Position numbers and translations under genes: made by a program. Below, in pieces: positions 10,941-21,109 of a stretch of 64,000 nt of DNA; position 1 is the stretch's first letter, and each line of letters begins with the position of its first letter. Under the pieces are notes generated by a model, which was given only the letters and a program-made list of their open reading frames with translations, was not told the origin of the DNA and did not search any database. This stretch comes from Phlyctochytrium arcticum. Taxonomy: Eukaryota > Chytridiomycota > Chytridiomycetes > Chytridiales > Chytridiaceae. The DNA is taken from the NCBI GenBank assembly GCA_025602905.1, contig JAHLKI010000014.1, positions 707,029-771,028 on the forward strand, in the 5' to 3' direction.

Positions 10941-11398
10941 TTCATCATCATCATTATGAGCAGCATCTGTGGGGGAGCAATCTTAGTTAGCATTGGTCCT
11001 AATTGTTTATAATGATGAAGATACAAACCATCAACCAAAGGCAACCGGCTGACGGCAGACGAAGCTGCGCTACGGGTGGTTGGTTGGGAGGAGGATTGTG
11101 CTGATGCTTGGGAAGTAGATTGCGATGAATGGCCATTTGTTCGTTTCAATTCTCGTGCTTTTTTCCCATGCTCAGACATATGGGTGACGGCAAAGTCCAC
11201 GTAATTGGGGACTCTTTTTCGGATTCCGCATACTGAGCACGTTACTGTTGAGACCCCTCCGGATCGCCGGCCGAGGTTCAATTCACATCCTCTGACATGT
11301 CTGTTGAAAGATGACATGGCCGGGTGGTCGAGATGCAGAATTGTGTTGCACGTAGGAATAGGGCATTTTGTGGAAGTTGGAACCACTGCCTGCTCCAT
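10892..11398 (-). pseudogene. TNP2-like transposase copy A, zinc-finger exon
   Basis: It begins MEQAVV at 11398. Two C2H2/C2HC-like modules follow: 'CPIPTCNTILHLDH...RHVRGC' and 'CSVCGIRKRVPNYVDF...THMSEH'. Copy B has the same pair, starting 'CPIPNCLSTIRVHDG'. An intron at 10967-11028 (62 bp, minus strand GTTTGT...GCTAAC...CCACAG) occupies the same place as the intron in copy B. This domain probably binds element ends. Confidence 0.6.
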
Positions 11399-11894
11399 GC
11401 TGGATGCAAGGTCGAGCGGTGGGGTAAGTGAGTTGTGGAGGTTGTGTGAGTGATCTCTGTCTTGTCTTCAACGATTTCGATGTTTTGTTTATTTGGACTT
11501 GTGTTTTTTCAAGAGCAACTTTGGACAAGACACAAGTTCTGGGTGGTTGCCTGGTTGCCGGCTTAGCGGCCTGCATGTTTTGTTTCATAGGTTCTATCAT
11601 TTTTACTATGTGTGGTCACAAAGAAGGTGAAAGGAAGGTGAATGGAGAGTGAAACTTGAAGTTGAGCTCCACTGATTTTCACAAAAATTTTGGAATTCAA
11701 GATCCCGCCGCGACCCAGAACCACGGCTCGCGGCCGAGTATGAGGCCCGAACCTGCCCGGCCTCTCCGGTCTGTGCCGGAGGGCCCCCTGCCGGCCAACG
11801 CGGCCACTGCGCCGATTTTCACCCTCCCTTTACCTTCCTACCGCGTTTTACCCTCCATTTACCTCCCATTCACCTTCGAGCTTGGCGGGTAGTG

Positions 11895-13644
11895 TATAGA
11901 GAAACGCCAGCTTGTTGACCTTGTCCGTTCGAAGGCGCGCTCGCCTTTTGCTGTGGATAATGTTTTGGATGGAAAAGGCCTTCTCACTGATGACAGATGT
12001 GGCAACCAAGCACTGGGGCAAACCTTACAACTAAGGTCCAAAATGCAAGGGCGTCGTCCTTTAGGTGCCATATGGGTTGGTCCTTGGCAAAGCTGTCCAC
12101 GAAGCCGCTGTACGAGGAGAACTCTTTGAGCAGGTCGTGTGGTGTCCCAGAGCCATAGTTGCCTACTCTGCTCATGAATATTTGCGGGCTGTTGTCGACT
12201 TGCTGGCTCTCGACGTACTTCGGATCAAGGTGGTAGGCGAGTGTATGGGCATCTGTGCAGAGATACCGCCATCGTTCATCGAGCTTTCCCACAGCTCCGC
12301 TGCTGGCAATTATTGGGTCTACTGCAGCCAGGTTGCAAAGACTGACGCGCATCATCGCCCAGTCCAGAAACGTGTCTGCAACATTTTAACCGTTGCCTTC
12401 GGACTTTCGGATGGTGTGGTCCATTTGTTGTAAGAGTGTGGCCACCCGATCCAGAGCACCCCAAAACTTAAAGTTTTGCAGTCGAGCGCAAAGTTTGTCG
12501 TCGAGATCATTCAGAGGGTTGACCGCATACGCTTGCATGGCTGGCTTCAGTTCGTTCAGCCGCTTGATCATAGCAAGCTGGCTTCCCCACCGGGTGTCGA
12601 CAGCTTTGACGAGTCCGAGCGGTTGCTGTCACCCTTGACTTTGCTGGGCGGCTTTCACATGTGCAAATTGCAAGGGTGATTTAGTGAAATGCGCAACGAT
12701 CGCCGATGCATCCTTGAAAGAGGTGTGGAAGGCCGGCAGCTCCAGGGCATCCTTGATAAATAGTTGTCCAACATGGGCGGCGCACCCAATGGCAAATACA
12801 TGTTTGAGGTCCGGGTCTTGCTTGAGGATTTCCCACATAGCCTTCATAGTGCTGCATGTATCAGTCGCGTAGCCGTTGATGCGGCTCAGGTCTCCGCAAG
12901 AGACTTCCAGCACATCTTTTTTGAAATGGGCAGCCAGGTTGACTGCTGTATGGGACTCGGTTTGGGTGTCGTTGTTTTTCCAGTAGTAACTTTTCCGCCC
13001 CGCAATAACTGAAAAGTTGATGATGCGTTCTTTGCGGATGTTGTTGGATGCATTGGTGGTAACGCATAGAAAAGGTTCTTTTGACAAAATGTTGTCGACT
13101 TGCTTCTTGGTGCCTTCATAGGCACGCTCCAGAAATTTCCCACCCACTTGCTTTCGTGATGGCGGAACAAAGGCAGAATTTAAGGCAAGGAGGGCTTTCT
13201 TGATGCTGGGTTGTTCGTACAGAGTAAATGGTAGTGCCCCTAATAATGATTTCTTTTTAGTCTCAATCATCAAGATAACTAAATAAATTCAAACCTACCA
13301 TCATAAGTTGCACTTGCAAATAACTGCTGCAATTTCTCTTGCTGACCAGAAGCCATTTTTTGAACAAAGTTCAAAAATTTTGAACTTGAAGAGGGAGTAG
13401 TTGAAAGGGTTGATGATGACGATGCCTTTGAGATCCCAGAAGTTTTTGGGGCCAGGAGAGTTGGTCTTCTTGCGAGAATATCTTGATATACTTGACAGTC
13501 CTCCAGATGTGCCTTCATGCGCACTGTGTTCTTGGCGTATTTCCAGTCGAGGCAATGGCGACATTCGACCGTGTCTGTTTGTTTGTTGGACTCTCTTCTC
13601 TTGATGAATTGTCGGTTGGTTTCATGATCTATTTGGCCACCCAT
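11895..13644 (-). pseudogene. hAT-superfamily transposase
   Basis: An N-terminal BED-type zinc finger is seen at 13480-13600 ('ECRHCLDWKYAKNTVRMKAH', then L-E-D-C), starting at ATG 13644. After an intron or gap near 13274-13320, 12629-13273 has the hAT core 'ERIINFSVIAGRKSYYW', 'INGYATDTCSTMKAMWEIL' and 'IGCAAHVGQLFIKDALELP'. The C-terminal dimerisation region follows in other frames: 'AFSIQNIIHSKRRARLRT' at about 11905-11985. The usual catalytic Asp in the T-S-D-G-W-like motif is replaced ('TTNASNN'), and frames change near 12630, 12390 and 12010. Dead copy. Confidence 0.8.
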
Positions 13645-13732
13645 GATGCGGTTGTTTGTGGAAGGATCAAGAGGGGAAGGCAGGCGATTTGCAGAGGACT
13701 TGAGGAAGATGATGGGGTCGGTGGGGAGTGCA

Positions 13733-13740
13733 CTTTATAT
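13733..13740 (-). promoter_or_regulatory. TATA box of the hAT gene
   Basis: ATATAAAG on the minus strand, about 90 bp upstream of the hAT ATG at 13644. Four other genes in the window have a TATA-like box at nearly the same distance. Confidence 0.5.
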
Positions 13741-13848
13741 AGGAAATCTCAGTGTCCATACCCACACCCAAAGGTGACAAGTGTATCATACAAATCCTGC
13801 ACAGATGCTAGATTACCCTATCGATGATTTCCCACTGACCGATTGTAC

Positions 13849-14112
13849 ATCATGCAAACTTTCGCCAAAGCTTTTAAAGTATGAGGCAGTATTATTTTTT
13901 TGTGTGCCAAATGAATCTTGCAACTTTGCTTGATCAGATTGGTCTGTGAGAAAAAGAGATGAGAAAAAAAAATATGAAAAAATTCCCATCACATTTCTGC
14001 AATCTTTTGCCAAAGTGTTCAACGCAGTGAGAGAGTGCTGTAATTTTTTTGTGTGTCAAACATCAATCTTTCAATATAGCTTGATCAGATCTGTCAGTGG
14101 GAAAAAAGAGGC
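13849..14112. repeat. Degenerate direct repeat, two units of about 140 bp
   Basis: Two copies share 'ttttttgtgtg', 'ttgccaaag'-like and 'cttgatcagat' blocks and end in 'gaaaaa(a)gag'. The first spans about 13849-13962, the second about 13994-14112. By eye they are about 70% alike. No ORF spans them. Confidence 0.6.
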
Positions 14113-14169
14113 AGACACTTCACGCAATTCAAATCATTCAAAAAGCTCAAAAGTAGGCAATTAAAAAAA

Positions 14170-14259
14170 TTCTCCGTGGCGGGATGCGAACCCAGGCCGT
14201 CAGATCAATGGAGGACACAAGAGAATTTCCGCGTCCACACCACCAAGCTACGCTGGCCG
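14170..14259 (-). other. tRNA-like relic (pol III A/B boxes and terminator)
   Basis: On the minus strand an A-box-like TAGCTTGGTGG (about 14241-14251) is followed by a B-box-like GGTTCGCATCC (14182-14192). A run of seven T directly follows the 3' end (14163-14169), a pol III stop signal. The T-arm pairs in four of five positions, but the 5' and 3' acceptor arms do not pair, so this is a tRNA pseudogene or the head of a tRNA-derived SINE, not a working tRNA. Confidence 0.4.
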
Positions 14260-14335
14260 TCTGGGATGCCAATCGCGCAAAACTGATAATACAGTTCCAA
14301 CCACTAGCAACCAGAAGTGACACAGGACAACCAGA

Positions 14336-14387
14336 GCGCAGCAGGGCGCAGCGGGGCGCAGCGGGGCGCAGCGGGGCGCAGCAGTTC
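14336..14387. repeat. Short tandem repeat, unit GCAGCGGGGC
   Basis: About five copies of a 10 bp GC-rich unit (gcagcggggc with variants). Confidence 0.8.
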
Positions 14388-14399
14388 TGGTTTTGGTTT

Positions 14400-15142
14400 T
14401 GATCATTTTGCCTTGTTTTACCATGTTTGGTATAATACTTATATAACCGGTTTTTGGCCATCCCTACATTCTTCATCCCAAAAGTTCATGAATGAGGGGT
14501 CCCAAATTAGAAAGTAGTGCCATGGTGGGGGTACTTTTTGCTGGGGGGTAGCCACTACTATGTATCCAATTGATTGTGGGAAACGATCTCTGTTCATGCA
14601 TACAGTACGTACAAAAGAAATACAACAAAGATGATAATACAAAAGACAAGAAGTGTTCTACATAAAAATAAAGAAATAAAGAGATGACCTGTAAAAGAGC
14701 GTAAGAACAATAGACCGATGCGAATATCCGTCATTCTGGACGCTACCTAGAAATCTTCGACGGGTGTCCACGCCGCGAGTGGGAACGGCTCTGACGGGTA
14801 TGCCACCATCAAAGAACGAATGTGCTGTGCTCCACGAGGAGGAATGGGAAAGAGCATCTCGATGTCGCCAAAGACACCGTTCCGCACACCGGGAGAAGAA
14901 TGGTTCCATTGACCAAAAACCCCGGCTAGCAGGTACGGGGCGGCAGTGTGGAAGGCTCGGACGCCGTCCCATGTTTGCTGCCAGTTGTCCACGAGAGGTC
15001 TGAGGATCTTTTTGTTGGCGTTGCGGGACCCGGTTTCTTGATATCTTGTTATGAGGCGCTGCTGGATAAAATTTTCTGAATGGTGGTTCCGAGTGCTTGC
15101 GATGATGAGGCGCAAGAGGAGGGAGTGGGCCCTCGTCGATGA
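14400..15142. other. No supported gene
   Basis: The region is AT-rich up to 14750. Minus-strand ORFs of 120-160 codons at 14658-15146 lack motifs and lie downstream of the stop of the next gene; part may be its 3' untranslated region. Confidence 0.35.
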
Positions 15143-17174
15143 TCATTCAGAAGACGGGACATCGAAATCGTAGATGAGATTGAAGATTTGTGCGTGAATA
15201 CGCTCGAGGTCCCCCTGGAAACGTTGTTGCCCGGTCGGGGCAGAAATACAAGTACAAAGTTTCATAGCAAGTGAATAAATACCATTGTCCACGGTACTTG
15301 ATTCCGAGTTGTAGTAGAAGTCCAGTATTCTGACAAATTCTCCGGCGGGTTGACTCGGACTAAGTACCTTGACAAGGCCTGCCAGAATTTAAGTAAGTCA
15401 ACCGCCTGAATTCAGCATCGACCAGAAAATACGGAGCATACCTCCTATTAAATCTCTTAATTTGACCATGTAATCGACCACGGCGACCATTCCCCCTTCG
15501 GTGGCGGGTGCTATTCGAATTATGAGGTGAGTGAGGGCTTTAACCATCATAGAAGAAAGCAAAGCCTTGTCCTTGCGGGCAGGAAAGCAGGCTTGTTTGA
15601 TGCAGCCGCCTACGTGGATAGTGGCCAATCCGAATATGAGGTTTTTGAGAGAAGTAGGATATTGCTCGCATTGAAATTTGCCATTGTTCCACTTGATTTT
15701 CCAAAGCTGGGCTGATCCCGCCAGGATGTCTGGCCAGGCTTTCAGTGGCGCATCGCTTTTTTCTAGGAACCCCACGATGCTCGCTTCATCCGAATACAAG
15801 CCGATGCCGTCTCGAATGATCTGGTTGGCAGCATCGGTAATGGCCGTGTCTAAAGAAAGGTCAGCCAACTTGGTGATTTTGACCGACTCAGCTGCTCGCT
15901 TTGACCGCGTCTTCATCTGGCCAGCCTGGGAAGCAATGGCTGCTGACTCGCGGACGGCCTCCGCTACGCGCTCCGCGGGATTGTCCAAGATATTGAAATC
16001 TAGTCTGTTGCCTGAGGTCAAGGAAGTGAGACGAGGTTGGGAATCTTGATTGGGACGAGCGGGGCAAGAGTGGTGATGAGGTTGGGAAGAATGAGGCCGG
16101 GAATTCGGTTGTAGTTCAAAAAGAGATTGGATCGCATTGATAGCATCGGTGTCGTTGTCAACGGGAGATGACCGAGCTGAAGGTGATCCAGCAGATGGGT
16201 CGAGAGTAGAAGGATCGTGGACGCGTTTTGGGGGTGGATTGTTTCTGTAGAGTTTGGATGAGGTCCTGGTCCTGGTGAGGTCGTTTCAGTGGAGTTTGGA
16301 TGAGGTCCTGGTCCTGGTGAAATCGTTTGCGGCTTGGTTGCAACGGCTCCTTGTCCGAGTCAGATAAGTCACATGAGGTACGGCGAGCATTGACTCGGCC
16401 GCATGGCAATGTCTGGGAACTGGTATTGGCATTGGTAGCGGTAGGAGGTGTTGGACGCAAGAGATTCGTGACATCCTTCAGCAGCCCCGGCGTGTATTGT
16501 TGAGAATGCTTGCCGTTGAAAAATTTGTTGTAAACAATGTCCCAAACTGCCGTGTAGAAATGTTTTTTGTCGTGTCCTAAAATGTCTGGGAACCGTTGGC
16601 TGTATTTGTTATAGACATCGTCAAGAAAAGAGTAATCTTTCGTGGGCTCCCGCTCCACAAGTGAGGCCAGTAATTCAGGAATATTGCTGCGACTCATTCC
16701 AAAATGTATGAGTTTGTTGTAAGTCAGACAAGAGAAGTTCGGGATATGAGTTAAAAAGTCACGAGCGATTTGACGCATTTCTCTGGGTGGACCAGCCTTT
16801 GCTCCTTGAGGTTTGCTATTTGGGGACTGGTTAAATGTTTCGAATTTGTTGTCAATGTATTGACACATTGATTTCAATAGGACTCTCAGCTTAGAATCCA
16901 AGCCGTCATTCACAAAATCCTCCACCTGTTCTCTGAACAAGTCTTTGAGGTTGAATAACAGATCTTCACGGAATTGTTGCTGAGATTGATCCAGCATGAG
17001 TTCGGTGACAGGATTCGCTTGATTCTCTGCTCCAAAATGGGGCAGAGACCTTCGCGGGGTTCGATTCTCTGGTTGGAGGAACGGGGGTGTCGTGGCGGTC
17101 AATCTCTGGGCAGATGAGTTTTGCGATATGAACTCATCGACATTTGCGAAGCGAGTAGCTCGTTGTAAGGGCAT
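15143..17174 (-). CDS. Unknown spliced gene, lineage-restricted protein
   Basis: I do not recognise the family. The ATG at 17172-17174 lies about 95 bp below a TATA box. The first block (about 16200-17174) encodes 'MPLQRATRFANVDEFI', an amphipathic helical stretch ('QQFREDLLFNLKDLFREQV') and a basic tail holding a perfect 14-residue duplication with 'HQDQDLIQT', caused by a 42 bp direct repeat at 16253-16336. The second block continues in another frame through 'NDTDAINAIQSLFELQP' and 'AERVAEAVRESAAIA' to 15442. A clean intron lies at 15379-15441 (GTATGC...CTGGCAG). The last exon (15143-15378) ends 'DFDVPSSE' and stop. The frame change near 16190-16290 is either a second intron or a one-base lesion. 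No enzyme motif is seen. Confidence 0.55.
16253..16336 (-). repeat. 42 bp in-frame tandem duplication
   Basis: The unit agtttggatgaggtcctggt... occurs twice, nearly identical, and keeps the frame (14 codons). It lies in the C-terminal tail region of the unknown gene. Confidence 0.8.
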
Positions 17175-17266
17175 GTTGAGTGGAGGGTGTGAAAGATTGA
17201 AGGTGTTGTGGAGAGAGAAAAGTTGGTAGACGATGTTGTGATCGGTTGATGATCTCAGACCGGGTC

Positions 17267-17275
17267 TTTTATATA
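17267..17275 (-). promoter_or_regulatory. TATA box of the 15143-17174 gene
   Basis: TATATAAAA on the minus strand, about 95 bp upstream of the ATG. Confidence 0.5.
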
Positions 17276-17344
17276 TCTCGGAAAAACCGGAATTTCGAGA
17301 ACTTTCGGAAGTGCAAACACATCACCAAAAACGACCATGACTGG

Positions 17345-19525
17345 CTAAATTCCGTTTATATGGACGACTAAGTAATCTAGACTACCCATTTCCTCAACAT
17401 CACCCTCCGCCTTTAACCGGCAAACCTCAGCTCTACCTTTGACTCGAGATTCTGGAACTGCTACGAGTGGTCCGACCTGCAGAGACAGCCGCGGAAGCAG
17501 TGTTTGCGGGTCATTGGTGCAATCAGGCAAAGAACGAAGAACGAGCACCGATGCGAACTCAGTATGAACCCCCGAAACCAGCCTGCCAAACAGGACATTA
17601 CGATAATTGATTTGTACTCGATCAGTGGCTCATCTCGAATATGCCACGATGTTGCCTTCCCGATAGTCCACGAATCTGAGACAAAATCGTAAGTGGGCGC
17701 TGGCGTTTTGCCAATCATCCATTAAGTATTGACCGACAATATCTCTCAGTTCTTCATTCCCCGGCAGGTCCAGGTATGAGCACTCGTTAGGCGACATGTT
17801 GTCTTTGCGCACGCCAATTCGGGGATTCATTGTTGCTTCGAGTACGTTTGCTACCCAGAAATTTTCCAGTGTTGAGTTTGCCAGTGATTGATGATTCGTA
17901 TTCCGAGTTCTGCCCATACTGAATTTCGAGATCAAGGATTCGAATCCAAACGTTGAAAACTCCCTTGGATAGCCAAATCTGAACGCATGTTCGGCAATAT
18001 GGGTACAGTAATGTGAGTTGATAGTTAGGAATCCAGCGTCATAAAGCACGGTCCCAAGCTTAATTCCGTCAATAGCCATTCTGTACAGTGGCCGCAGCAG
18101 TTCTTTTTCAAGGTGGTGGCGCAACAATATTTCCACCCGTGTACAATGACCCAGCCAAGACTCCCACTTGTGTTTCAAATTGGGCTTGTCGCGCACAAAG
18201 TAATGGACGATTGCGATAGACCGCACGATGAAGGTCAGCTTGTTTTCATGTGTCTGGCCAAATCGCCAAGGATTCCAACTAGAAACTTGCGGCTGCGAAA
18301 TTCGATTAAATGGCTGGGATGCAAAAGATCGATACTTTTTGTCAAATTGTTTCCAGAAACCCTCTTCACCGTATTCCAGGACCAGCGCCTCCGAAAACTC
18401 CTTCCGCTCCTTTTGGATTTCTCCCTCTCCAACGGCATGCTGAAAGTCTACGGCGGCCAAGCAACATGGATCAAGTCCGGGCCATCGCCAGGCTGAGCTT
18501 GGGTATGCAATTCCGTAGAGTTCGGCGTGAATACGAAGAGGATGTGTTGCATGGCGTATATTGTGCCATTGCTCGCGGAGTCTGGTAACGATTTCCGCCG
18601 TTTCGTTCCTCTGCTCTGAGCACCGATGCGCAGTACATTCGCATCTTTGCTGGTGGTCGTGGTGGTTTAAAAACATTTCAAGATGATGTTCTCGCAAGAT
18701 CCCACAGTCGTGGCACATACGTTTACTCAAATCTGAACTTGACTTGAATCCAAGGAAGCTGGTGCGACCGGGTCCGTCCCCAATCACGGAATGCATAACT
18801 AGTATGCACTTCTCCACTCGTCCGTTCACGCCGTTGTAAACATCAAATCCCCGACTCAGGGTTTCCATCTCAGTTGTCAGCAAGTTTGCCCAAAATTCAA
18901 AGCCAACAACCAGCTCATGGCTCAGTTCCAGAAGACTTATTGGTGCCATCGCATGGGATGTCGAACGATTGCGGATGCCGTGGCCGAATTCTGCTAAGCT
19001 GATTGCCAGGATATGCATATCCTTCAAACGATGTTTGTAGATTTTGAAACCATCCATGAACACAACAAGATGGACGAAAAAGACATTGCCGTTGTTTTGG
19101 TCATAGCAAGACCTCCACTTGTCTTGGCTTGCAACGATGCTGAGGGCCCATTGGTACCCCATGTGGTCTTCCGTTTTTACTGGGAACTTGCGCGCGTAGT
19201 ATTCCTGAATTTGCACCCTTGTCATATTCAACACTCCGTCTGCAATCAGAGCATGGGTATAGTCTCGATTCGCGCTAATAATGAGTTCTGCCAGATGACG
19301 GTGAAGGAGCCAGAACTGGATCACTTGGCTGACAGGCACGTACGGAAGCGGTGATTTAACATTGTTGATGCGCAGTTTTTTGATGGAAATTACTGTACTG
19401 GAGATGTCAGTCTTTTTACTCTTTGCTTGGCGGTCTCGTGCTTTGTCGGAAGGCCATGACCACTTGGGGCGCCTTCTGTCATGAATTTGAGGGCAAAAAG
19501 CGACTCGTATTGTCTCCGTGTCCAC
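17345..19525 (-). pseudogene. TNP2-like transposase copy B, catalytic part
   Basis: The main frame (631 codons, 17630-19525) holds 'LPYVPVSQVIQFWLLHRHL', 'FMDGFKIYKHRLKDMHILA', 'IGDGPGRTSFLGFKSSSD', 'MCHDCGILREHHLEMF', 'CECTAHRC', 'SWNPWRFGQTHENKLTF', 'HYCTHIAEHAFRFGYP' and 'FGFESLISKFSMGRT'. A single TGA at about 17630 follows 'GNIVAYSR'; the same frame continues open to 17345 and matches the tail of copy A. The join to the upstream frame needs one shift near 19400-19430. Apart from these two lesions the enzyme looks complete, with D, D and E candidates in M-D-G, G-D-G-P and F-G-F-E. Confidence 0.7.
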
Positions 19526-20388
19526 TTCTGCTTCAAGGTGTGCAGCATGAATTCCGCAATCTCTTCATCCCTATGAGTGAAGCGCAATGGCTGCGCAACT
19601 CTTGGATGCCAAAGTATCTGCTGCCCAGCATAGCCAGTGGTTGTCAACTGGTTTCTGTCGCTTGGCTGGTCGTCGTCAGGTTCATCGCGGGAGGAAGAGT
19701 GGTTGCTGGAGCTCGAACTTGTACTAGTTTCCGAACTGCTCTCGTCCCCGGGGTCTATTTCATCGCGGTCAACACCCTCCTGTGCTGCATTTTCTTCTGG
19801 ACCATGGAATATGTCGTTACTATCCCAACCCTCCTGTGCTGCATTGCTTTCGGAACCGTGCGATGGGTCATCATTACCCAAACCAGCATCGCCATCGTAA
19901 ATATCTGAGGAGTCCGCAAAATGGTTTGACATCTTGTCCGCCTGCTGCTCTGGCTCAGGTGCGCCCAAATTTTGGTTGAAGCCATTGTGTGCCGGTCTCC
20001 CTGTTGTTGCAATCAAATTGTCGAATTGGGATAGTGCGGAACTCAGAGGATCTAAACATTTTCTGTTGTTAGAGAATGTTACTAGCAGGTAAGGATTGAA
20101 ACCAGTACCTGGATTATTGACTTGGCTCCCCTTGCTTGTTAGGTCTCGAACAGGGCGGATGTGTGCAGGGTAGTGTATTCGGACAAAATGAGCATAGTCT
20201 CTTGCGGCAAAGGATCGAGATGTCTCGCACATTGGACAGTGGTATGCTTCCGGCTGGGTGTCTGTCATCCCTCGTCGCATCAGGCAATGCTCGATATGCC
20301 TGTAAACGTTTGAGAGAACGCCATCATGCACTCTGATAGTACTTAGGCAGTTGGGAATGGGGCAGGGGACTTGGACAGTGTTGTTCAT
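19390..20388 (-). pseudogene. TNP2-like transposase copy B, N-terminal zinc-finger part
   Basis: It starts MNNTVQ at 20388. Zinc-finger modules 'CPIPNCLSTIRVHDGV...HIEHC' and 'CPMCETSRSFAARDYAHFV' are followed by an acidic Ser/Asp/Glu-rich linker with the repeat 'NAAQEGxDxxxI'. It ends in 'LHTLKQKWTRRQYESLF', a block shared with copy A. An intron at 20052-20108 (57 bp, GTACTG...CTCTAAC...TTTAG on the minus strand) happens to keep the frame and is read through in the ORF. Position and phase match the intron of copy A, which supports both as real genes once. Confidence 0.65.
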
Positions 20389-21109
20389 TGTATCGGTACT
20401 TAGTATTGAAGAATGTATGAATTCTTTAAACTATCAATCAATAGAACATTGACTTTCTGTACTTTTGTTTTCTAATGTGTTTCAAGTTTCTATCACGTGT
20501 TGGAAATTTTCAAGATACCGACCACCCAGAGACTGTCCGAAGGAAAGAGACGCTACATTTTTTTTTATTTCTTTACTTGTGCATACCAACATTCAAGCTA
20601 TTGCAAGGTCTTCATCATCAAAGTTGTGCATCATAAATTTTAACAACCCCGCCGACGACGGCGCGGGGTGCAGCTGATGACTCAATTGTTTGTGAATGAA
20701 ACGTGATGAACACCTGTGTTCATAAATGATTTGTGATGAACATCCATGTTCATAAATGGTTCATCCCTGTTCATAAATGAGTAATAATGAACTTCCTGGT
20801 TCATCCAAGTTCATAAATGAAGTTCATCTGTGCCATAGTGTGCAGGTTGCCCTCCTCAGCGCAACCCGACTTTTACTATAGGGAGGCACAGTCATTGTGG
20901 CATTAAGTAAGCAGATCCGACCTCGCCGTTTTACTGTACGTTATTGCAAAACATTTGTTCACCATCTGTCCATTTCCACGCGATCTTTTCAACTATACAC
21001 CTCCAGTAAACTTTCAAACCTCACCTCAGCCGGTATTAGAAGGAGGCTGTGTGACTTTATCTGAACCTCTCTCACAGGATCTTTAGAATTACGACGCGCA
21101 AGTGACAGG
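20389..21109. other. Intergenic spacer with palindromic repeats
   Basis: No gene. It contains a GC-rich palindrome (about 20647-20668) and the ATGAAC/GTTCAT repeat cluster listed separately. It forms the upstream region of the 21110 gene; I see no clear TATA box. Confidence 0.5.
20704..20829. repeat. Cluster of ATGAACA/TGTTCAT palindromes
   Basis: Four consecutive units of about 27-35 bp, most of the form ATGAAC...GTTCATAAATG. The unit at 20736-20753 is an 8+2+8 palindrome. Units differ slightly in the centre. Confidence 0.75.

Larger units (their letters stand above)
8284..11398 (-). mobile_element. TNP2/CACTA-like DNA transposon, copy A (decayed)
   Basis: Coding region of a TNP2-like transposase homologous to copy B at 17345-20388, read over at least four frames. 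Shared landmarks are the N-terminal 'CPIPxC' zinc finger, 'LPYV' followed by an x-Q-F-W motif, 'VGDGPGRTSLLGFKSS' and 'FGFERLL'. I did not find terminal inverted repeats. The MULE begins directly at its 3' end. Assignment to the EnSpm/CACTA superfamily is inferred from the TNP2-like order of motifs. Confidence 0.6.

Noticed and set aside
13849..14112. CRISPR-like or satellite array
   Set aside because: Only two diverged units of about 140 bp; CRISPR arrays are not expected in fungi and there are no uniform spacers.
14170..14259. Functional tRNA
   Set aside because: Acceptor arms do not pair although boxes and terminator are present.
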